Source: Cutibacterium namnetense (GTDB lineage Bacteria; Actinomycetota; Actinomycetes; Propionibacteriales; Propionibacteriaceae). From it: a stretch of 64,000 bases of DNA. Shown here in pieces: positions 36,856 to 46,992 of this stretch (within the stretch, counting starts at the first letter, position 1; each line of letters begins with the position of its first letter). The stretch is from positions 1 through 64,000 of the forward strand of contig NZ_LWHO01000001.1 in the NCBI RefSeq assembly GCF_001642025.1. The letters are read 5' to 3'. The translations under genes and the position numbers were made by a program. The notes beneath the pieces were generated by a model. That model was given only the letters and a program-made list of their open reading frames with translations, was not told the origin of the DNA and searched no databases.

Positions 36856-38379
36856 TCACTCCTTGACGTCATCGTCCACCCAGTCGAAGGTCTTAGTGAC
36901 GGCCTTCTTCCAATTGCGGAACAGACGCTCGCGCTCATCCTCGTCCATCTTGGGCTCCCAGCGCTTGTCCTCGGCCCAGTTGTCGGTGACGTCATGTTCG
37001 CCCTCCCAGAAACCGACGGCGATGCCAGCGGCGTAGGCAGCACCCAGAGCGGTGGTCTCGGCAACCACGGGGCGAACCACCGGCACGTTGACTTGGTCGG
37101 CCTGGAACTGCATGAGGGTCTCGTTGGCGGTCATGCCGCCGTCGACGCGCAACTCTGTGAGCGGTACACCAGAGTCGGCGTTCATAGCTTCGAGAACCTC
37201 GCGGGTCTGGAAGGCGGTCGACTCGAGCACGGCGCGGGCAATGTGGCCCCGGTTGACGTAGCGGGTCAGGCCCACGAGGGCACCACGTGCGTCGGGACGC
37301 CAGTACGGCGCGAACAAGCCAGAGAAGGCCGGCACAAAGTAAGCGCCGCCATTGTCCTCGACGGTACTGGCGAGAGCCTCGATCTCCGGGGCAGTTTCGA
37401 ACATCTTGAGGTTGTCGCGCAGCCACTGAACCAGCGATCCGGCGACGGCGATAGAGCCCTCCAGGGCGTAGACGGTGGGCTGGTCACCGATCTTGTAGCA
37501 AACGGTGGTCAGCAGGCCGTTCTCGGAGAAGATGGCCTCCTTACCTGTGTTCATGAGCATGAAGCAACCGGTGCCGTACGTGTTCTTCGCCATGCCTTTG
37601 TGGAAGCAGGCCTGACCGAAGGTGGCGGCCTGCTGGTCACCGAGGATGCCGGCGATCGGGGTGTCGATCAGCAGGCCGTTCTTGCGACCGTAGCCGTAAA
37701 CTTCGGAGGAGGACTTGATCTCGGGGAGCATGGACTTCGGAATTCCCATGACCTCGCACATTGAGTCGTCCCACTGCAGCTCCCGGACGTCCATAAGCAT
37801 GGTGCGGGAGGCGTTGGTCGGATCTGTGATGTGGACGCCACCGTCAGTACCGCCGGTCAGGTTCCACAGCACCCAGGTGTCCATGTTGCCGAAGTACAGA
37901 TCGCCGGCCTCGGCCTTCTCACGGGCTCCCTCGACGTTGTCGAGAATCCACTTGACCTTCGGGCCAGAGAAGTAGGTCGACAGGCCAAGGCCACAGATCT
38001 CCTTGTAGCGGTCTGCACCCTTGTCGCCGGCCAGCTCGTTACAGATCTTCTGGGTACGGGTGTCCTGCCACACGATGGCGTTATAAATCGGCTCGCCCGT
38101 GTTCTTGTCCCACACCACTGCGGTTTCACGCTGGTTGGTGATACCAACAGCAGCTAGCTGGTGGCGGTTGATGTTGGCCTTGGTCAGGGCAAGCCCAACA
38201 ACGTCGCGAACGGCCTCCCAGATCTCGATCGGGTCATGCTCAACCCATCCAGCACGCGGGAAGATCTGCTCGAACTCCTGCTGGCCAACGGCCATGATCT
38301 GGCCGGCATGGTTGAAGATGATGGCACGGGCGGAGGTGGTGCCCTCGTCAATGGCGAGTACAAACTTCTCGTCGCTCAT
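36856..38379 (-). CDS. glpK: Glycerol kinase
   Basis: This 507-residue FGGY kinase makes sn-glycerol 3-phosphate from glycerol and ATP. It begins [20 protein letters not shown] and carries [20 protein letters not shown] in the C-terminal FGGY domain and [14 protein letters not shown] in between. The start at 38379 gives the canonical length. It lies 83 bp downstream of glpF on the same strand, and the pair is presumably controlled by the divergent SorC regulator. No glpD or glycerol dehydrogenase gene is adjacent; a GpsA-like gene about 7.5 kb away shares the operator motif. Confidence 0.95.
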   Translation of the reverse strand: MSDEKFVLAIDEGTTSARAIIFNHAGQIMAVGQQEFEQIFPRAGWVEHDPIEIWEAVRDVVGLALTKANINRHQLAAVGITNQRETAVVWDKNTGEPIYNAIVWQDTRTQKICNELAGDKGADRYKEICGLGLSTYFSGPKVKWILDNVEGAREKAEAGDLYFGNMDTWVLWNLTGGTDGGVHITDPTNASRTMLMDVRELQWDDSMCEVMGIPKSMLPEIKSSSEVYGYGRKNGLLIDTPIAGILGDQQAATFGQACFHKGMAKNTYGTGCFMLMNTGKEAIFSENGLLTTVCYKIGDQPTVYALEGSIAVAGSLVQWLRDNLKMFETAPEIEALASTVEDNGGAYFVPAFSGLFAPYWRPDARGALVGLTRYVNRGHIARAVLESTAFQTREVLEAMNADSGVPLTELRVDGGMTANETLMQFQADQVNVPVVRPVVAETTALGAAYAAGIAVGFWEGEHDVTDNWAEDKRWEPKMDEDERERLFRNWKKAVTKTFDWVDDDVKE

Positions 38380-38462
38380 GTTGGTTGCCTTTCTTGTCTG
38401 CATCGACGTGTCTGACAGATTACGGCTGCTGCGCAATCAGTGTGTCACCAGAGGTATTCCAC

Positions 38463-39215
38463 TCACCAGAAAATGATGTAGGTGAGCGCGGCCAGGACGG
38501 CACCGATTATCGGGCCGGCGACCGGAACCCAGGCGTATCCCCAATCGCTGTCACCCTTGCCCTTGATAGGCAAAACGGCGTGGGCGATACGGGGGGCGAG
38601 GTCACGGGCTGGGTTAATGGCGTATCCGGTGGGGCCACCGAGAGAAGCGCCGATGGAGACAATAAGCATGCCGACGGCCAGCGGACCAATCGTCACTCCC
38701 TGGGTGAAGCCGGAAATGATGACCCACAGCACGAGGACCCAGGTGCCGATGGCCTCAGTGATGGTATTCCACAACGGGTTACGGATTTCAGGGCCAGTAG
38801 CGAAGGTACCGAGCTTGAGGGCGGGGTCGCAATCCTCGTCATAATGCTGCTTGTAGGCCAGCCAGCACAGCACTGCACCGACGAAGGCCCCAGCGAACTG
38901 GGCGAGGATATAGATGGTGATGTTGCCAGCCGTGGCCGGGATACCAGGGGCCAGATCCTTGCCGGCGATAGCCAGACCGATGGTCACAGCCGGGTTCAGA
39001 TGTCCACCGGTCTTGTAAGCCGCGTAAACACCGAACATCACAGCGAAGCCCCATCCCCAGTTGATCTGGAGTGAACCGGGGGCGTTAGCGTGGCCTTTGC
39101 TCTTGGGAAGGAGGTTGTTGGCGACGACGCCACAACCCAGGAGAATAAGGATCAAGGTGCCTAAGAACTCCGACCCGAAGATCGTTGCAGCGGGCACCGC
39201 AGTTTCGAGAAGCAT
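38463..39215 (-). CDS. glpF: Glycerol facilitator (aquaglyceroporin)
   Basis: This 250-residue MIP-family channel has six spans. Both NPA boxes are present, in GGHLNPAVT and YAINPARDLAPR; the aspartate after the second box is typical of glycerol-conducting members. It admits glycerol for GlpK, encoded just downstream. It begins MLLETAVPAATIFGSEFLG and is transcribed divergently from the SorC-type regulator with a 186-bp gap that contains a palindromic operator. Confidence 0.94.
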   Translation of the reverse strand: MLLETAVPAATIFGSEFLGTLILILLGCGVVANNLLPKSKGHANAPGSLQINWGWGFAVMFGVYAAYKTGGHLNPAVTIGLAIAGKDLAPGIPATAGNITIYILAQFAGAFVGAVLCWLAYKQHYDEDCDPALKLGTFATGPEIRNPLWNTITEAIGTWVLVLWVIISGFTQGVTIGPLAVGMLIVSIGASLGGPTGYAINPARDLAPRIAHAVLPIKGKGDSDWGYAWVPVAGPIIGAVLAALTYIIFW

Positions 39216-39371
39216 GAAAACTCCTTCGTCGTGGTGTCATCCGTTGACACCGGTTTACTCGCCGGTGGCGGCCGATCCCGTAGGATTTAGGAAACGGGGA
39301 CCGTCGTCCCGCCCTTGTGGGGGTCGGACGTGGCTCAGTCAAACATCAACGGCCCCACAGAATCGCGATTC

Positions 39372-39385
39372 TGCACTTACGTGCA
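39372..39385. promoter_or_regulatory. SorC-type operator candidate, glpF/regulator region
   Basis: TGCACTTACGTGCA forms inverted TGCAC/GTGCA arms around four bases. It lies 16 bp before the regulator ATG and 156 bp before glpF. An almost identical sequence (13 of 14) lies upstream of the gpsA-like gene at 47090, which makes a shared regulator site likely. Confidence 0.7.
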
Positions 39386-39401
39386 TGGCAAGGGGGGAGG
39401 C

Positions 39402-40349
39402 ATGAACGAATTGTCCAACGACGTATGGACAGCTGCGTCCATGTATTACATGCAAGGCGAGACCATGGATGCCATCGCCAGCCATCTCGGCACATCTCGC
39501 TCAACCGTATCCCGACTTCTCAAGCAAGCGCGTCAATCCGGAGTTGTGCGCATCACCTTGTCCGAGCCGACGGGGTTACGAAGCGGGCTAGATTCCACCC
39601 TGACGAGGATGTTCGGGGTAAACACCACAGTCGTTCCCGTAAAGTCAGGAACCACCGAGATCCACCGTCTCGATCAAGTCGCCAGAATCGCAGGACAGAT
39701 GGTGACGGATATGGTCGAGGACAATTCCGCTGTCGGCATCGCCTGGGGCACGACCCTTGACGCCGTCACCCACTATGTGGTGCCTAAAGACGTCAAGGGG
39801 GTCAGCGTCGTCCAGATGAATGGGTCGGCAAACCCCGCTAGTTCGGGAATACCCTACGTCGGATCGATCCTGTCACGGATGGCCGCCGCATTTGGTGGCG
39901 AAGTTATTCACTTCCCGGTCCCAACCTTCTTCGACAGTGCGTCAACAAAAGCCGCAATGTGGCAAGAGCGTTCCGTTCAGGCCGTCCTCAAAGCACATCG
40001 AGAACTCGACCTTGCTGTTTTCGGCGTCGGAGCCCTCGATAGCCCGGTCCCCTCCCACGTCTATTCGGCGGGTTACATGACCGAAGAGGAAAAAGCGAGT
40101 TTGGTACATGCTGGAGTCGTCGGTGACGTCAACACCGTCTTCCTCAAGGCCGACGGTGCTTACGACGTCGAGTTCAACAAGAGAGCAACCGGCTTAGCTC
40201 CCTTCCAACTGCAGCGCATACCGCGCCGGCTCTGCGTCGTCGCTGGGCGCGCCAAGGCCATCGGCCTGCTGGCTGCCCTCCGAGCCAGAGTCGCGACCGA
40301 CCTCGTCGTTGATGACGCCACTGCCCGAGCGGTCCTCGATCTCATGTGA
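39402..40349 (+). CDS. SorC/DeoR-type transcriptional regulator of glycerol genes
   Basis: This 315-residue protein has an N-terminal HTH (ETMDAIASHLGTSRSTVSRLLKQA). A SorC sugar-binding domain follows, with VGIAWGTTLDAVTHYV, VVQMNGSANP and DLAVFGVGALDS. The ATG at 39402 follows AGGGGGGAGG. It is divergent from glpF-glpK and carries a palindrome 16 bp before its start, which also suggests autoregulation. The effector is probably a phosphorylated polyol or triose, inferred from the family. Confidence 0.85.
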   Translation: MNELSNDVWTAASMYYMQGETMDAIASHLGTSRSTVSRLLKQARQSGVVRITLSEPTGLRSGLDSTLTRMFGVNTTVVPVKSGTTEIHRLDQVARIAGQMVTDMVEDNSAVGIAWGTTLDAVTHYVVPKDVKGVSVVQMNGSANPASSGIPYVGSILSRMAAAFGGEVIHFPVPTFFDSASTKAAMWQERSVQAVLKAHRELDLAVFGVGALDSPVPSHVYSAGYMTEEEKASLVHAGVVGDVNTVFLKADGAYDVEFNKRATGLAPFQLQRIPRRLCVVAGRAKAIGLLAALRARVATDLVVDDATARAVLDLM

Positions 40350-40368
40350 GAGTGCAGGTAGAAATCCA

Positions 40369-40398
40369 AACTCCCACAGCACATCGGCTGCGGGAGTT
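40369..40398. terminator. Bidirectional hairpin between sorC-type gene and htrA-type gene
   Basis: A 12-bp stem with one mismatch (AACTCCCACAGC with GCTGCGGGAGTT) and a 6-nt loop lies between two convergent genes, 19 bp from each stop codon. It would serve both directions. Confidence 0.8.
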
Positions 40399-40417
40399 GA
40401 CTGCGCCGCTACCACAA

Positions 40418-41827
40418 TCAGGACTTCGCCGTGCCCATCGTCACGTCAACCGTCGCCTCCTGGGCACCACGTAAATAGCTAATCTTCGCTTTCTGCCCAG
40501 CTTTGAACGATCGAATAAGACCCACCAAAGACTCTCCCGAAGCGATATCAGTGTCGTCAATCCTGGTAATGACGTCACCTCGGCGCAAGCCGGCCTTGGC
40601 GGCCGCCGAGCCCGGAGTGACCGTCGCGACCCCGGCTCCCTGAACCTTGACCCCAGCTTTAGCCGCAGCCGCGTCACGAACCGAAATGCCTAGGAAAGCA
40701 TGGGTGACCTTGCCGGTCTGGATGATCTGATCGGCAACCGACTTGGCCAAATTCGATGGGATGGCGAACCCGATGCCGATATTGCCTGACTGGGAACGAC
40801 CCGCCGACGGCAAACTAGCGATTGAGGAGTTGATACCGACGAGTTCACCATCGGCATTGACCAACGCACCCCCGGAATTACCTGGGTTAATCGCGGCGCT
40901 GGTCTGAATCGCATTAGTGACGACAACCCCCGACGAGGAATCCTGCGATCCCAGCAAATCATCCGAGTCATCGCGATTCATGGTTGTGACCGGGCGATTA
41001 AGGGCGCTGATGATGCCAGTCGTCACCGATCCAGACAGGCCTAGCGGGTTACCCACAGCCATGACTGGGGCCCCGACGGTCAATTTGCTGGAATTGGCGA
41101 AACGAATCGGCTTCATGGACTCGGGCGGATTCGTTACCCGGATAACAGCCAGGTCGGTCGAGGGGTCGGTGCCGACCACTTTGGCGTCATACGTCTTGTT
41201 GCCTATAGATACCGTCAGTTGACCGCCAGATGTGGCGTCAGAGACAACGTGGTTGTTGGTGACGATGTTGCCATTGGAATCGACAACGACGCCAGACCCT
41301 TCACCTCCCCCATTACTGGTCGTCACAGTGATGGAAACCACAGAGTTCGAGACGGCGGAGGCGGTGGCCGTCCAATCCGGAGCAGAAGAGGACCCTTGAA
41401 TGACCTTGGTAACGGTGCTCGGGGCAGCAGAACTTGTGCCCACTGCAGGAGTGTCATTTTTCGTCAGGGAACGATCGACTAGACCACCTGAGACGCCTCC
41501 CACGGCCGCGGCCAGCAGCACAGCAAGAACAATAGTCCCGCCACGGAAACCCTTGCCGCTCGATTGAGACGGGGGCTGGGGCGAGTCGGCATTTTTGTTA
41601 CCAGGGTCCAGATCCGTGGCGGTGGGCTGTTCAGACGATTCCCACGGCTGGGTAGTCGGTGAATGTCCCGAGCTAGACCAGGAATCGTCGCTGCGCGACC
41701 AATAAGACTCCTGCGCCCAGTCATGGCGGGCATCCTCAGAGCGCGAGGAATATCCGCCCTCAGCGCTGGCACGCGGGAAGGAATTGGGTTCACGAGGCTC
41801 TCGGGGACCATTCGTCGACTCACTCAT
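40418..41827 (-). CDS. Membrane-anchored HtrA/DegP-type serine protease with PDZ domain
   Basis: This 469-residue protein starts at 41827 (MSESTNGPREP). A hydrophilic, Ser/Pro-rich N-terminal segment of about 130 residues precedes one span (TIVLAVLLAAAVGGVSGGLV). The extracellular trypsin-like domain carries a full triad: H in VTNNHVVSD, D in STDLAVIRV and S in NPGNSGGALV. A C-terminal PDZ domain includes KAGLRRGDVITRIDD. It degrades or refolds damaged envelope proteins. It is divergent from trxB. Confidence 0.9.
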   Translation of the reverse strand: MSESTNGPREPREPNSFPRASAEGGYSSRSEDARHDWAQESYWSRSDDSWSSSGHSPTTQPWESSEQPTATDLDPGNKNADSPQPPSQSSGKGFRGGTIVLAVLLAAAVGGVSGGLVDRSLTKNDTPAVGTSSAAPSTVTKVIQGSSSAPDWTATASAVSNSVVSITVTTSNGGGEGSGVVVDSNGNIVTNNHVVSDATSGGQLTVSIGNKTYDAKVVGTDPSTDLAVIRVTNPPESMKPIRFANSSKLTVGAPVMAVGNPLGLSGSVTTGIISALNRPVTTMNRDDSDDLLGSQDSSSGVVVTNAIQTSAAINPGNSGGALVNADGELVGINSSIASLPSAGRSQSGNIGIGFAIPSNLAKSVADQIIQTGKVTHAFLGISVRDAAAAKAGVKVQGAGVATVTPGSAAAKAGLRRGDVITRIDDTDIASGESLVGLIRSFKAGQKAKISYLRGAQEATVDVTMGTAKS

Positions 41828-42060
41828 GGCTTCCAGTGTCCACGATGCCATCAAGTGTTTTGCCCGACCTCCCAGGGAAACTTGCTGCCGACAGAGCAGG
41901 AACGAGGCCATAGTGGCACGCACCCGGCCGTTCCATCCGACCATGGTCAGGTGGCTGGCGGGAGGGATTGGTCCGGGGTCAGAATCCCTACGGGAATGTC
42001 GTAGCGGCTTCGTGCGCTAGGTAGGTTGATCTGTGAACCAGTCACCGACCAGGAGACGCC

Positions 42061-43113
42061 ATGACCACTCAGTCCCTCACACCCAACACCATCCTCGGCA
42101 ACATTTCGCTGTCCGATTCCTCGGAAACCGGCGCTACCCAGTCCTCCCCTGAGGACGTCGGCGTCGATGCTCGGGGAAATGACGAGCCGCGCGACGTCAT
42201 CATCGTAGGGTCTGGGCCAGCCGGATACACCGCCGCTGTCTACACCGCCCGCGCCGGGCTGAAGCCGCTGGTATTTGAGGGATCAATCGATGCCGGCGGG
42301 GCGCTCATGCAGACCACCGAGGTTGAAAACTACCCGGGCTTCTCCGAAGGGATCATGGGCCCCGATCTCATGGCGCAGATGCGCGCCCAGGCCGAACGGT
42401 TCGGAGCCGAGCTCGTCGCCGACGACATCACCGATATCGACCTCACCGGTGAAGTCAAAAAGCTCGTCGACACTGACGGAAACATCTACAAGGCGCGCGT
42501 TGTCATCCTCGCCATGGGATCGGCCTACCGCAAACTCGGACTTGAGGATGAGCCTCGGTTGTCCGGGCGCGGCGTGTCGTGGTGCGCCACCTGTGACGGG
42601 TTCTTCTTCACCGGCAAGGACATCGCCGTCGTCGGGGGCGGTGACTCCGCGGTCGAGGAAGCCACTTTCCTCACCCGATTCGCCAACTCGGTAACCCTCG
42701 TCCACCGCCGCGACCAATTGCGCGCCTCTCAGATCATGGCCGACCGTGCCGCAACCGACCCCAAGATCACCTTTGCGTGGAATAGCGAGATTGTCGCCAT
42801 GCAGGGCGAGTCGAAGCTCGAGTCAGTCACCCTGCGCGACACCAAAACTGGCGAGGAGCGTCAACTCAAGGTTGCTGGAGTGTTTGAGGCTATCGGCCAT
42901 GATCCGCGCTCCGAGCTAGTGCGCGGCCAGGTCGATCTAGACGAGGCTGGCTACGTCGTGTGCGCCGAGCCGTCCACCCGCACCAATGTGCCGGGAGTTT
43001 TCGCGTGTGGTGACCTGGTCGATTCTCACTACCAGCAGGCCATCACCGCGGCTGGGTCCGGATGTCGTGCTGCTCTGGATGCCGAGAGGTTCCTGGCTGA
43101 GCTCGGTCGTTGA
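42061..43113 (+). CDS. trxB: Thioredoxin reductase
   Basis: This 350-residue FAD/NADPH enzyme reduces thioredoxin. The FAD motif is [21 protein letters not shown] (from about residue 43), the redox-active pair is WCATCDG, the NADPH motif is [14 protein letters not shown], and the late FAD motif is [10 protein letters not shown]. About 40 extra residues precede the FAD domain compared with usual TrxB. The ATG at 42061 is supported by AGGAGAC. trxA lies about 2.2 kb away on the other strand, separated by RluA- and OsmC-type genes. Confidence 0.93.
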   Translation: MTTQSLTPNTILGNISLSDSSETGATQSSPEDVGVDARGNDEPRDVIIVGSGPAGYTAAVYTARAGLKPLVFEGSIDAGGALMQTTEVENYPGFSEGIMGPDLMAQMRAQAERFGAELVADDITDIDLTGEVKKLVDTDGNIYKARVVILAMGSAYRKLGLEDEPRLSGRGVSWCATCDGFFFTGKDIAVVGGGDSAVEEATFLTRFANSVTLVHRRDQLRASQIMADRAATDPKITFAWNSEIVAMQGESKLESVTLRDTKTGEERQLKVAGVFEAIGHDPRSELVRGQVDLDEAGYVVCAEPSTRTNVPGVFACGDLVDSHYQQAITAAGSGCRAALDAERFLAELGR

Positions 43114-43129
43114 GGTACTCGACAGTTTT

Positions 43130-43162
43130 CGCCGCATCACCCGAGCACGGGGTGGTGCGGCG
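43130..43162 (+). terminator. Hairpin downstream of trxB
   Basis: A 13-bp stem (CGCCGCATCACCC with GGGTGGTGCGGCG, one G-T pair) and a 7-nt loop start 16 bp after the trxB stop. Only a weak T-rich stretch follows (GCTTGTTTGG). Confidence 0.8.
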
Positions 43163-43365
43163 ACATGCTTGTTTGGATGCCGTGACGCATTACGGGGTCG
43201 GCGGCATAGGGCGCAAATTTGTCCCCGCAGTCTCTTCCCTCTGGCGTTTTTCGTCAGTTCACGACGAGTCGGGGCATCGCTGAGCTCTCGACCAGCCCAA
43301 CCCGGGAAAAATGACCCAAGACACACATGTCGGTTGGCATTACGCCAGGGGTCACGATCTTGCCC

Positions 43366-44334
43366 TCACTGCCAGGCAGCCAGCCTCAACCTCGAGGTGA
43401 AGGCTCTCGGTTCGCCGGAGACGGGATCGGTGAATCCCATCCGCCATGCCTGCAATTGCAAGGGATGGGTGAAGTCATCAACTGGGGTGTCGAGAACTGT
43501 CGGGTAAAAGGGGTCGTTCACGATCGGAGCACCCAACCGTTGCATGTGGAGACGAATTTGGTGAGTGCGGCCAGTCCGAGGACTCGCCTCGTACAGTCCC
43601 AGCCCACCGCACTTACCAATCAACACAATATCGGTGACAGCATTCGGCACCCCGGGAACCTCACGGGCCTGCAAGATCCCCCTCTCCTTAATAATCCTTG
43701 ACCTCACCTGCCAGCCGTTTTTTGTCGCGCCGATCCCCTCTCTAGCTGGATCATGTACCACGGGTGCCACGAGCCGATATTTTTTGACGACCTCACGACG
43801 CTCGAACATCTCTTGGTACGGCCGACGCCATTTTCGCTCCCGAGTCAGCAACAACACCCCAGCGGTAACACGATCGAGGCGATGGGCCACCGTCAGTTCT
43901 GGTAACCCCAATTGGGTGCGTAACCGAACAACAACCGACTCGAGGACATGGCGGCCCCGCGGGATTGAAGACAGGAAGTGCGGCTTGTCGACCACAAGGA
44001 TGCGTTCATCGGAATAGAGGATGCCGATTCCGGCCGGAACAGGAGTCTCTGTAGGCAGGTCTCGATGGAAGAAGACGAAGGTTTGCGGGGTGAAGGGCGA
44101 ATCCCGCCGGAAAACACGTCCCGCTTCGTCAACGAATCTCCCTTCATCGAGCATCTCGTCGACACGCTGCACACCCACCCTCTGGAGCTTCTCGATCAAG
44201 TATTCCCGCATCGTTGGCCAGGGCCAGCCATCGACTCCGCGCTCCTTTGCCAACCGACGGCACTGCCCATGATCGGGAGTATGAACCCACGCTGATTCCA
44301 GACCGTGACGTTGACGTAGCGGAGACCGAGGCAC
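43366..44334 (-). CDS. RluA-family pseudouridine synthase
   Basis: This 322-residue protein has an N-terminal extension (HTPDHGQCRRLAKERG) seen in some stand-alone RluA-type proteins. The synthase core has the catalytic aspartate in AHRLDRVTAGVLLL, RVLV-type segment ILVVDKPHFLSSIP, KKYRLVAPV and ASPRTGRTHQIRLHM. It modifies uridines in rRNA or tRNA; the target is not predictable. A GTG start at 44334 is used. It converges with trxB. Confidence 0.85.
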   Translation of the reverse strand: MPRSPLRQRHGLESAWVHTPDHGQCRRLAKERGVDGWPWPTMREYLIEKLQRVGVQRVDEMLDEGRFVDEAGRVFRRDSPFTPQTFVFFHRDLPTETPVPAGIGILYSDERILVVDKPHFLSSIPRGRHVLESVVVRLRTQLGLPELTVAHRLDRVTAGVLLLTRERKWRRPYQEMFERREVVKKYRLVAPVVHDPAREGIGATKNGWQVRSRIIKERGILQAREVPGVPNAVTDIVLIGKCGGLGLYEASPRTGRTHQIRLHMQRLGAPIVNDPFYPTVLDTPVDDFTHPLQLQAWRMGFTDPVSGEPRAFTSRLRLAAWQ

Positions 44335-44902
44335 CGCGCCAGCCTATGGCTAACGGCACTTCCCCTCCCAGGCTTCCCCACCCGGTGAACAAAAAATCCC
44401 GCTTCACGGAGCGCCAGGTCAACAGATTGCTCGGCCTCCTCCGAGGTGGGACTTTTAGACCCCACCGCGTCCGAACCACCCCATCCACCACGGCGGGGAT
44501 CGTGTTCTGCAGTACCGAGTAATACGAAGCTTTGTTAAGGGTGGTTCGCTCGCAGCGCACCGGCACAGCAACGAACCCCCTGACGACAATCCCGCGGACG
44601 CTGCTCAGCCCCGCCGCAAGCAGCAAGCCGGTACCGGCCCCCCTGGACGCAGTGATGCTCATCGAACAATTGGGGGCGGGCGGCAGTCGGTGCTGCCCGG
44701 CCGGGACGATGCCACCCCGACCTGGACCCACAGACAGAATCATCACCTGGCTGCGTGATCTGATCTCTTAATGACTTAGCACGGCCGGGCTCGGGATTTT
44801 TCGTCACCGGGACCGGCTGCCATCACACCCGCGGAGATTTATCCCTACTCCCGTCATCACACCTCGTGTGAAACCGCCGCGAGAGCTCCCGGTAGGGAAA
44901 TC
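44335..44902. other. Long gap without a recognisable gene
   Basis: This 568-bp stretch between the RluA- and OsmC-type genes has several short open frames on both strands. None has a clear ribosome-binding site, a known motif or a codon pattern like its neighbours. It contains one copy of the GGATTTTTCGTCA motif near 44795. It may be a decayed gene or a regulatory region; I could not assign it. Confidence 0.4.
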
Positions 44903-45340
44903 TCAGTCCAGCGGCTCACCGGCGATGCTGAAAGTCACCGGAGTCTGGGCCTCGACGGTCCGCGAGACGGTGCAATTTTTGTCGCGCGACATCGTGACAA
45001 CCCGATTGACTAGCCCGGCGGCCTCGCGACCTTCCTCAGTATCGGGGAAGCGCAACTGGAAGTCGACGGCGACGTCGCCCAGGGATACCCGCCCCTCGTC
45101 GTCGCTGCGTTTAGTACCCGAAACGGAAACGGTGAACTGGGTGGGTTCCCCGCGGCGGCTTGTCACGGTGTCAACATCAATGGAGGAGCACCCGCCGATA
45201 GCAGCTAGCAGCAGCTCGACAGGGGTGAACTCGGCATCCTGCCCCGACCCAAGCTGAATCTGCCCACCACGCGCATTCGTGGCGGTGTAGTGGCCCTGAC
45301 TACGGCGAACCAGGGAAACCTTCTTAGTAGCAGACGGCAT
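44903..45340 (-). CDS. OsmC-family protein
   Basis: This 145-residue protein belongs to the OsmC/Ohr superfamily of thiol peroxidases, but to the YhfA-like branch. It has LLLAAIGGCSSIDVDTV, in which the single cysteine of the motif is kept. The other usual position, in EAQTPV, lacks a second cysteine; a cysteine occurs earlier in SRDKNCTVSRTV. It may reduce organic hydroperoxides. It lies 9 bp from the trxA stop on the same strand and is probably co-transcribed with it. Confidence 0.8.
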   Translation of the reverse strand: MPSATKKVSLVRRSQGHYTATNARGGQIQLGSGQDAEFTPVELLLAAIGGCSSIDVDTVTSRRGEPTQFTVSVSGTKRSDDEGRVSLGDVAVDFQLRFPDTEEGREAAGLVNRVVTMSRDKNCTVSRTVEAQTPVTFSIAGEPLD

Positions 45341-45349
45341 GGCCCCTCC

Positions 45350-45676
45350 TCAGGCGACGAATTCTTCGATGACTTTGACCAGCGCCTTCTTCGTCTTGCC
45401 GCCCTGCAGCGACTTGACGAGCTGGCCACCCTGCCAGACCTGGATAGTAGGCAGGGACATGATCCCCTGCTCCGCGGCAACCCGGGTGTTGGCGCTGGTG
45501 TCGACCTTAGCGAAGACCATCCGGTCGCCGTAGGCTTCAGCAAGCTCCTCGATGATCGGGGACAGCTGCTTGCAGGGAGCGCACCAGTCGGCCCAGTAGT
45601 CCACGAGGACCGGCTTGGAAGCGCCGAGAACCTCAGAAGGGAAGGTCGTGTCGGTGACCTCGATGACGTTGTTCAT
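45350..45676 (-). CDS. trxA: Thioredoxin
   Basis: This 108-residue thioredoxin has the active site WCAPCK in VDYWADWCAPCKQLSP. The cis-proline segment is IMSLPTIQVWQGGQ, followed by the helix-forming LVKSLQGGKTKKAL. The start MNNVIEVTD at 45676 gives the canonical length; upstream in-frame residues are not part of the fold. It reduces protein disulfides with electrons from TrxB and is followed at 9 bp by the OsmC-type gene. Confidence 0.93.
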   Translation of the reverse strand: MNNVIEVTDTTFPSEVLGASKPVLVDYWADWCAPCKQLSPIIEELAEAYGDRMVFAKVDTSANTRVAAEQGIMSLPTIQVWQGGQLVKSLQGGKTKKALVKVIEEFVA

Positions 45677-45790
45677 GACAGCCTTTCTAAGACGACCAGA
45701 CGAGTCTAAGTCGTGGCGGCCCGAAGGGCACCTCTGGTTCACGATAGCCAAGCAGACTCTCTGGCTGTTGCATGAGGCAGCCATCACCTA

Positions 45791-45866
45791 GTGCGAAAAA
45801 TCCCGACCCAAGGAAGCATCGCGCACCACAATGCCCGGTCCTCCCTTAGACCGGTATTTTTCGCAC
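45791..45866. terminator. A5/T5 inverted-repeat module between trxA and gpsA-like genes
   Basis: Perfect 11-bp arms GTGCGAAAAAT (45791-45801) and ATTTTTCGCAC (45856-45866) enclose a smaller hairpin, CCGGTC-CTCCCTTA-GACCGG, followed by TATTTTT. Read on the plus strand this is a Rho-independent terminator, although both flanking genes are on the minus strand. Similar modules occur in other gaps of the window. Confidence 0.6.
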
Positions 45867-45933
45867 GCAAACCGGTGAAGGCATCTGAGTCAGTATCGCC
45901 TCAGCGGAATGTTCCGACTCCGGCGGGCCAACA

Positions 45934-46992
45934 TCACTTCTCCCCGCCAAAGAACTTCTCCCAGGGCAGATCGAGGGGGGCATCGTGAGCGACAATGTCG
46001 TAAAGGGCCCGCACCAATGGGTATTCGGTCTCAGCGATTACCCCGCGCTGAGTTAATTTTCCGATTGCCTCGCCAACGACGCCGATAGCGGCAACGCCTT
46101 CGAGGGTGATGCCCTTCATCTTGTCGTTGCGGACGTGCGAAAACGGCATCCCGGCACCGACGTAGGTTCCGGCACGCACATTGCGTCCGCCCATCGTGGT
46201 AACGAACATATCGCCGACACCACCCAGGCCGGTCGCCACCTCCGGATCACCGCCCATGAAAGCGACCATCTGTTTAAGCTCGCGGGCACCCTCGCCGAAG
46301 AGGGCCGCTGTGTAGTCGTGCATAACGTATTTGGCGTCGGTCTGCCCAGCCTTGTTCAGCATGCCGGCGGCAAAGCCTCCGCCGAAGGCAAAGATGTTTT
46401 TCATGCACGCTGCGACCTCGTGGCCGATGAAGTCGGTAGACGTCCAGACGTGGTAGTAGTCGGTGCGGTATGCCGCCGCCAAACGGTCGAGGACCTCCTG
46501 CTCCTCGCCGCAGAATACGACGCAGGTGTCGCGCTGTACCGCCAGCTCACCGGCGATGGACGGTCCGACTATGGCCGCCCAGTGGACCTTACCGGCGAGG
46601 TCCTCCATATGCTCCTTCAGTACCTCGGGCAGGATGTGGAGGGTGCCATCCTCATCGGCCTGCATACCCTTAGTTACACACAGGATGGTCTGCCCGGGCT
46701 CGGCTAATTTAGCCAGCTGTTCTCCCGCCCAGTCGACCCCGAATGAGTTGACGCCGCTCATGATGACGTCAGCCCCTTCGATGGCCTCGGCGGCGTTAGC
46801 GAAATGGTAAGCCTGGACGCGCTCGTCAACCTTGAGTTCAAGGACGGGGTGCTTCCGGGTGAGCTGAATAGAGTCGATGATGTCGTCATCGAGGTGGGTA
46901 CCAATGAGGCGGACTTCGTTGCCGTTCTCGACAGCCGGGAAGGTTAATGCCGTGGCCATGACACCCGCACCGAGCACTGCAATCTTGAGCAT
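45934..46992 (-). CDS. GpsA-like NAD(P)-dependent glycerol-3-phosphate dehydrogenase paralogue
   Basis: This 352-residue protein starts at 46992 (MLKIAVLGAGVMATALTFP), with a Rossmann motif in place of the GAGSWGTALA typical of biosynthetic GpsA. Later segments match the family: CVTKGMQADEDGTLHILPEV, IVGPSIAGELA, the catalytic-lysine helix EVAACMKNIFAFGGGF, and GLGGVGDMFVTTMGGRNVRAG. It lies downstream of a SorC regulator and has its own palindromic operator matching that of glpF. A catabolic role on glycerol 3-phosphate, or on a related polyol phosphate, fits this better than lipid synthesis. Confidence 0.78.
   Translation of the reverse strand: MLKIAVLGAGVMATALTFPAVENGNEVRLIGTHLDDDIIDSIQLTRKHPVLELKVDERVQAYHFANAAEAIEGADVIMSGVNSFGVDWAGEQLAKLAEPGQTILCVTKGMQADEDGTLHILPEVLKEHMEDLAGKVHWAAIVGPSIAGELAVQRDTCVVFCGEEQEVLDRLAAAYRTDYYHVWTSTDFIGHEVAACMKNIFAFGGGFAAGMLNKAGQTDAKYVMHDYTAALFGEGARELKQMVAFMGGDPEVATGLGGVGDMFVTTMGGRNVRAGTYVGAGMPFSHVRNDKMKGITLEGVAAIGVVGEAIGKLTQRGVIAETEYPLVRALYDIVAHDAPLDLPWEKFFGGEK

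Noticed and set aside
44144-44746. 200-residue minus-strand reading frame
   Set aside because: It overlaps the RluA-type gene in another frame and shows no recognisable motif or start signal.
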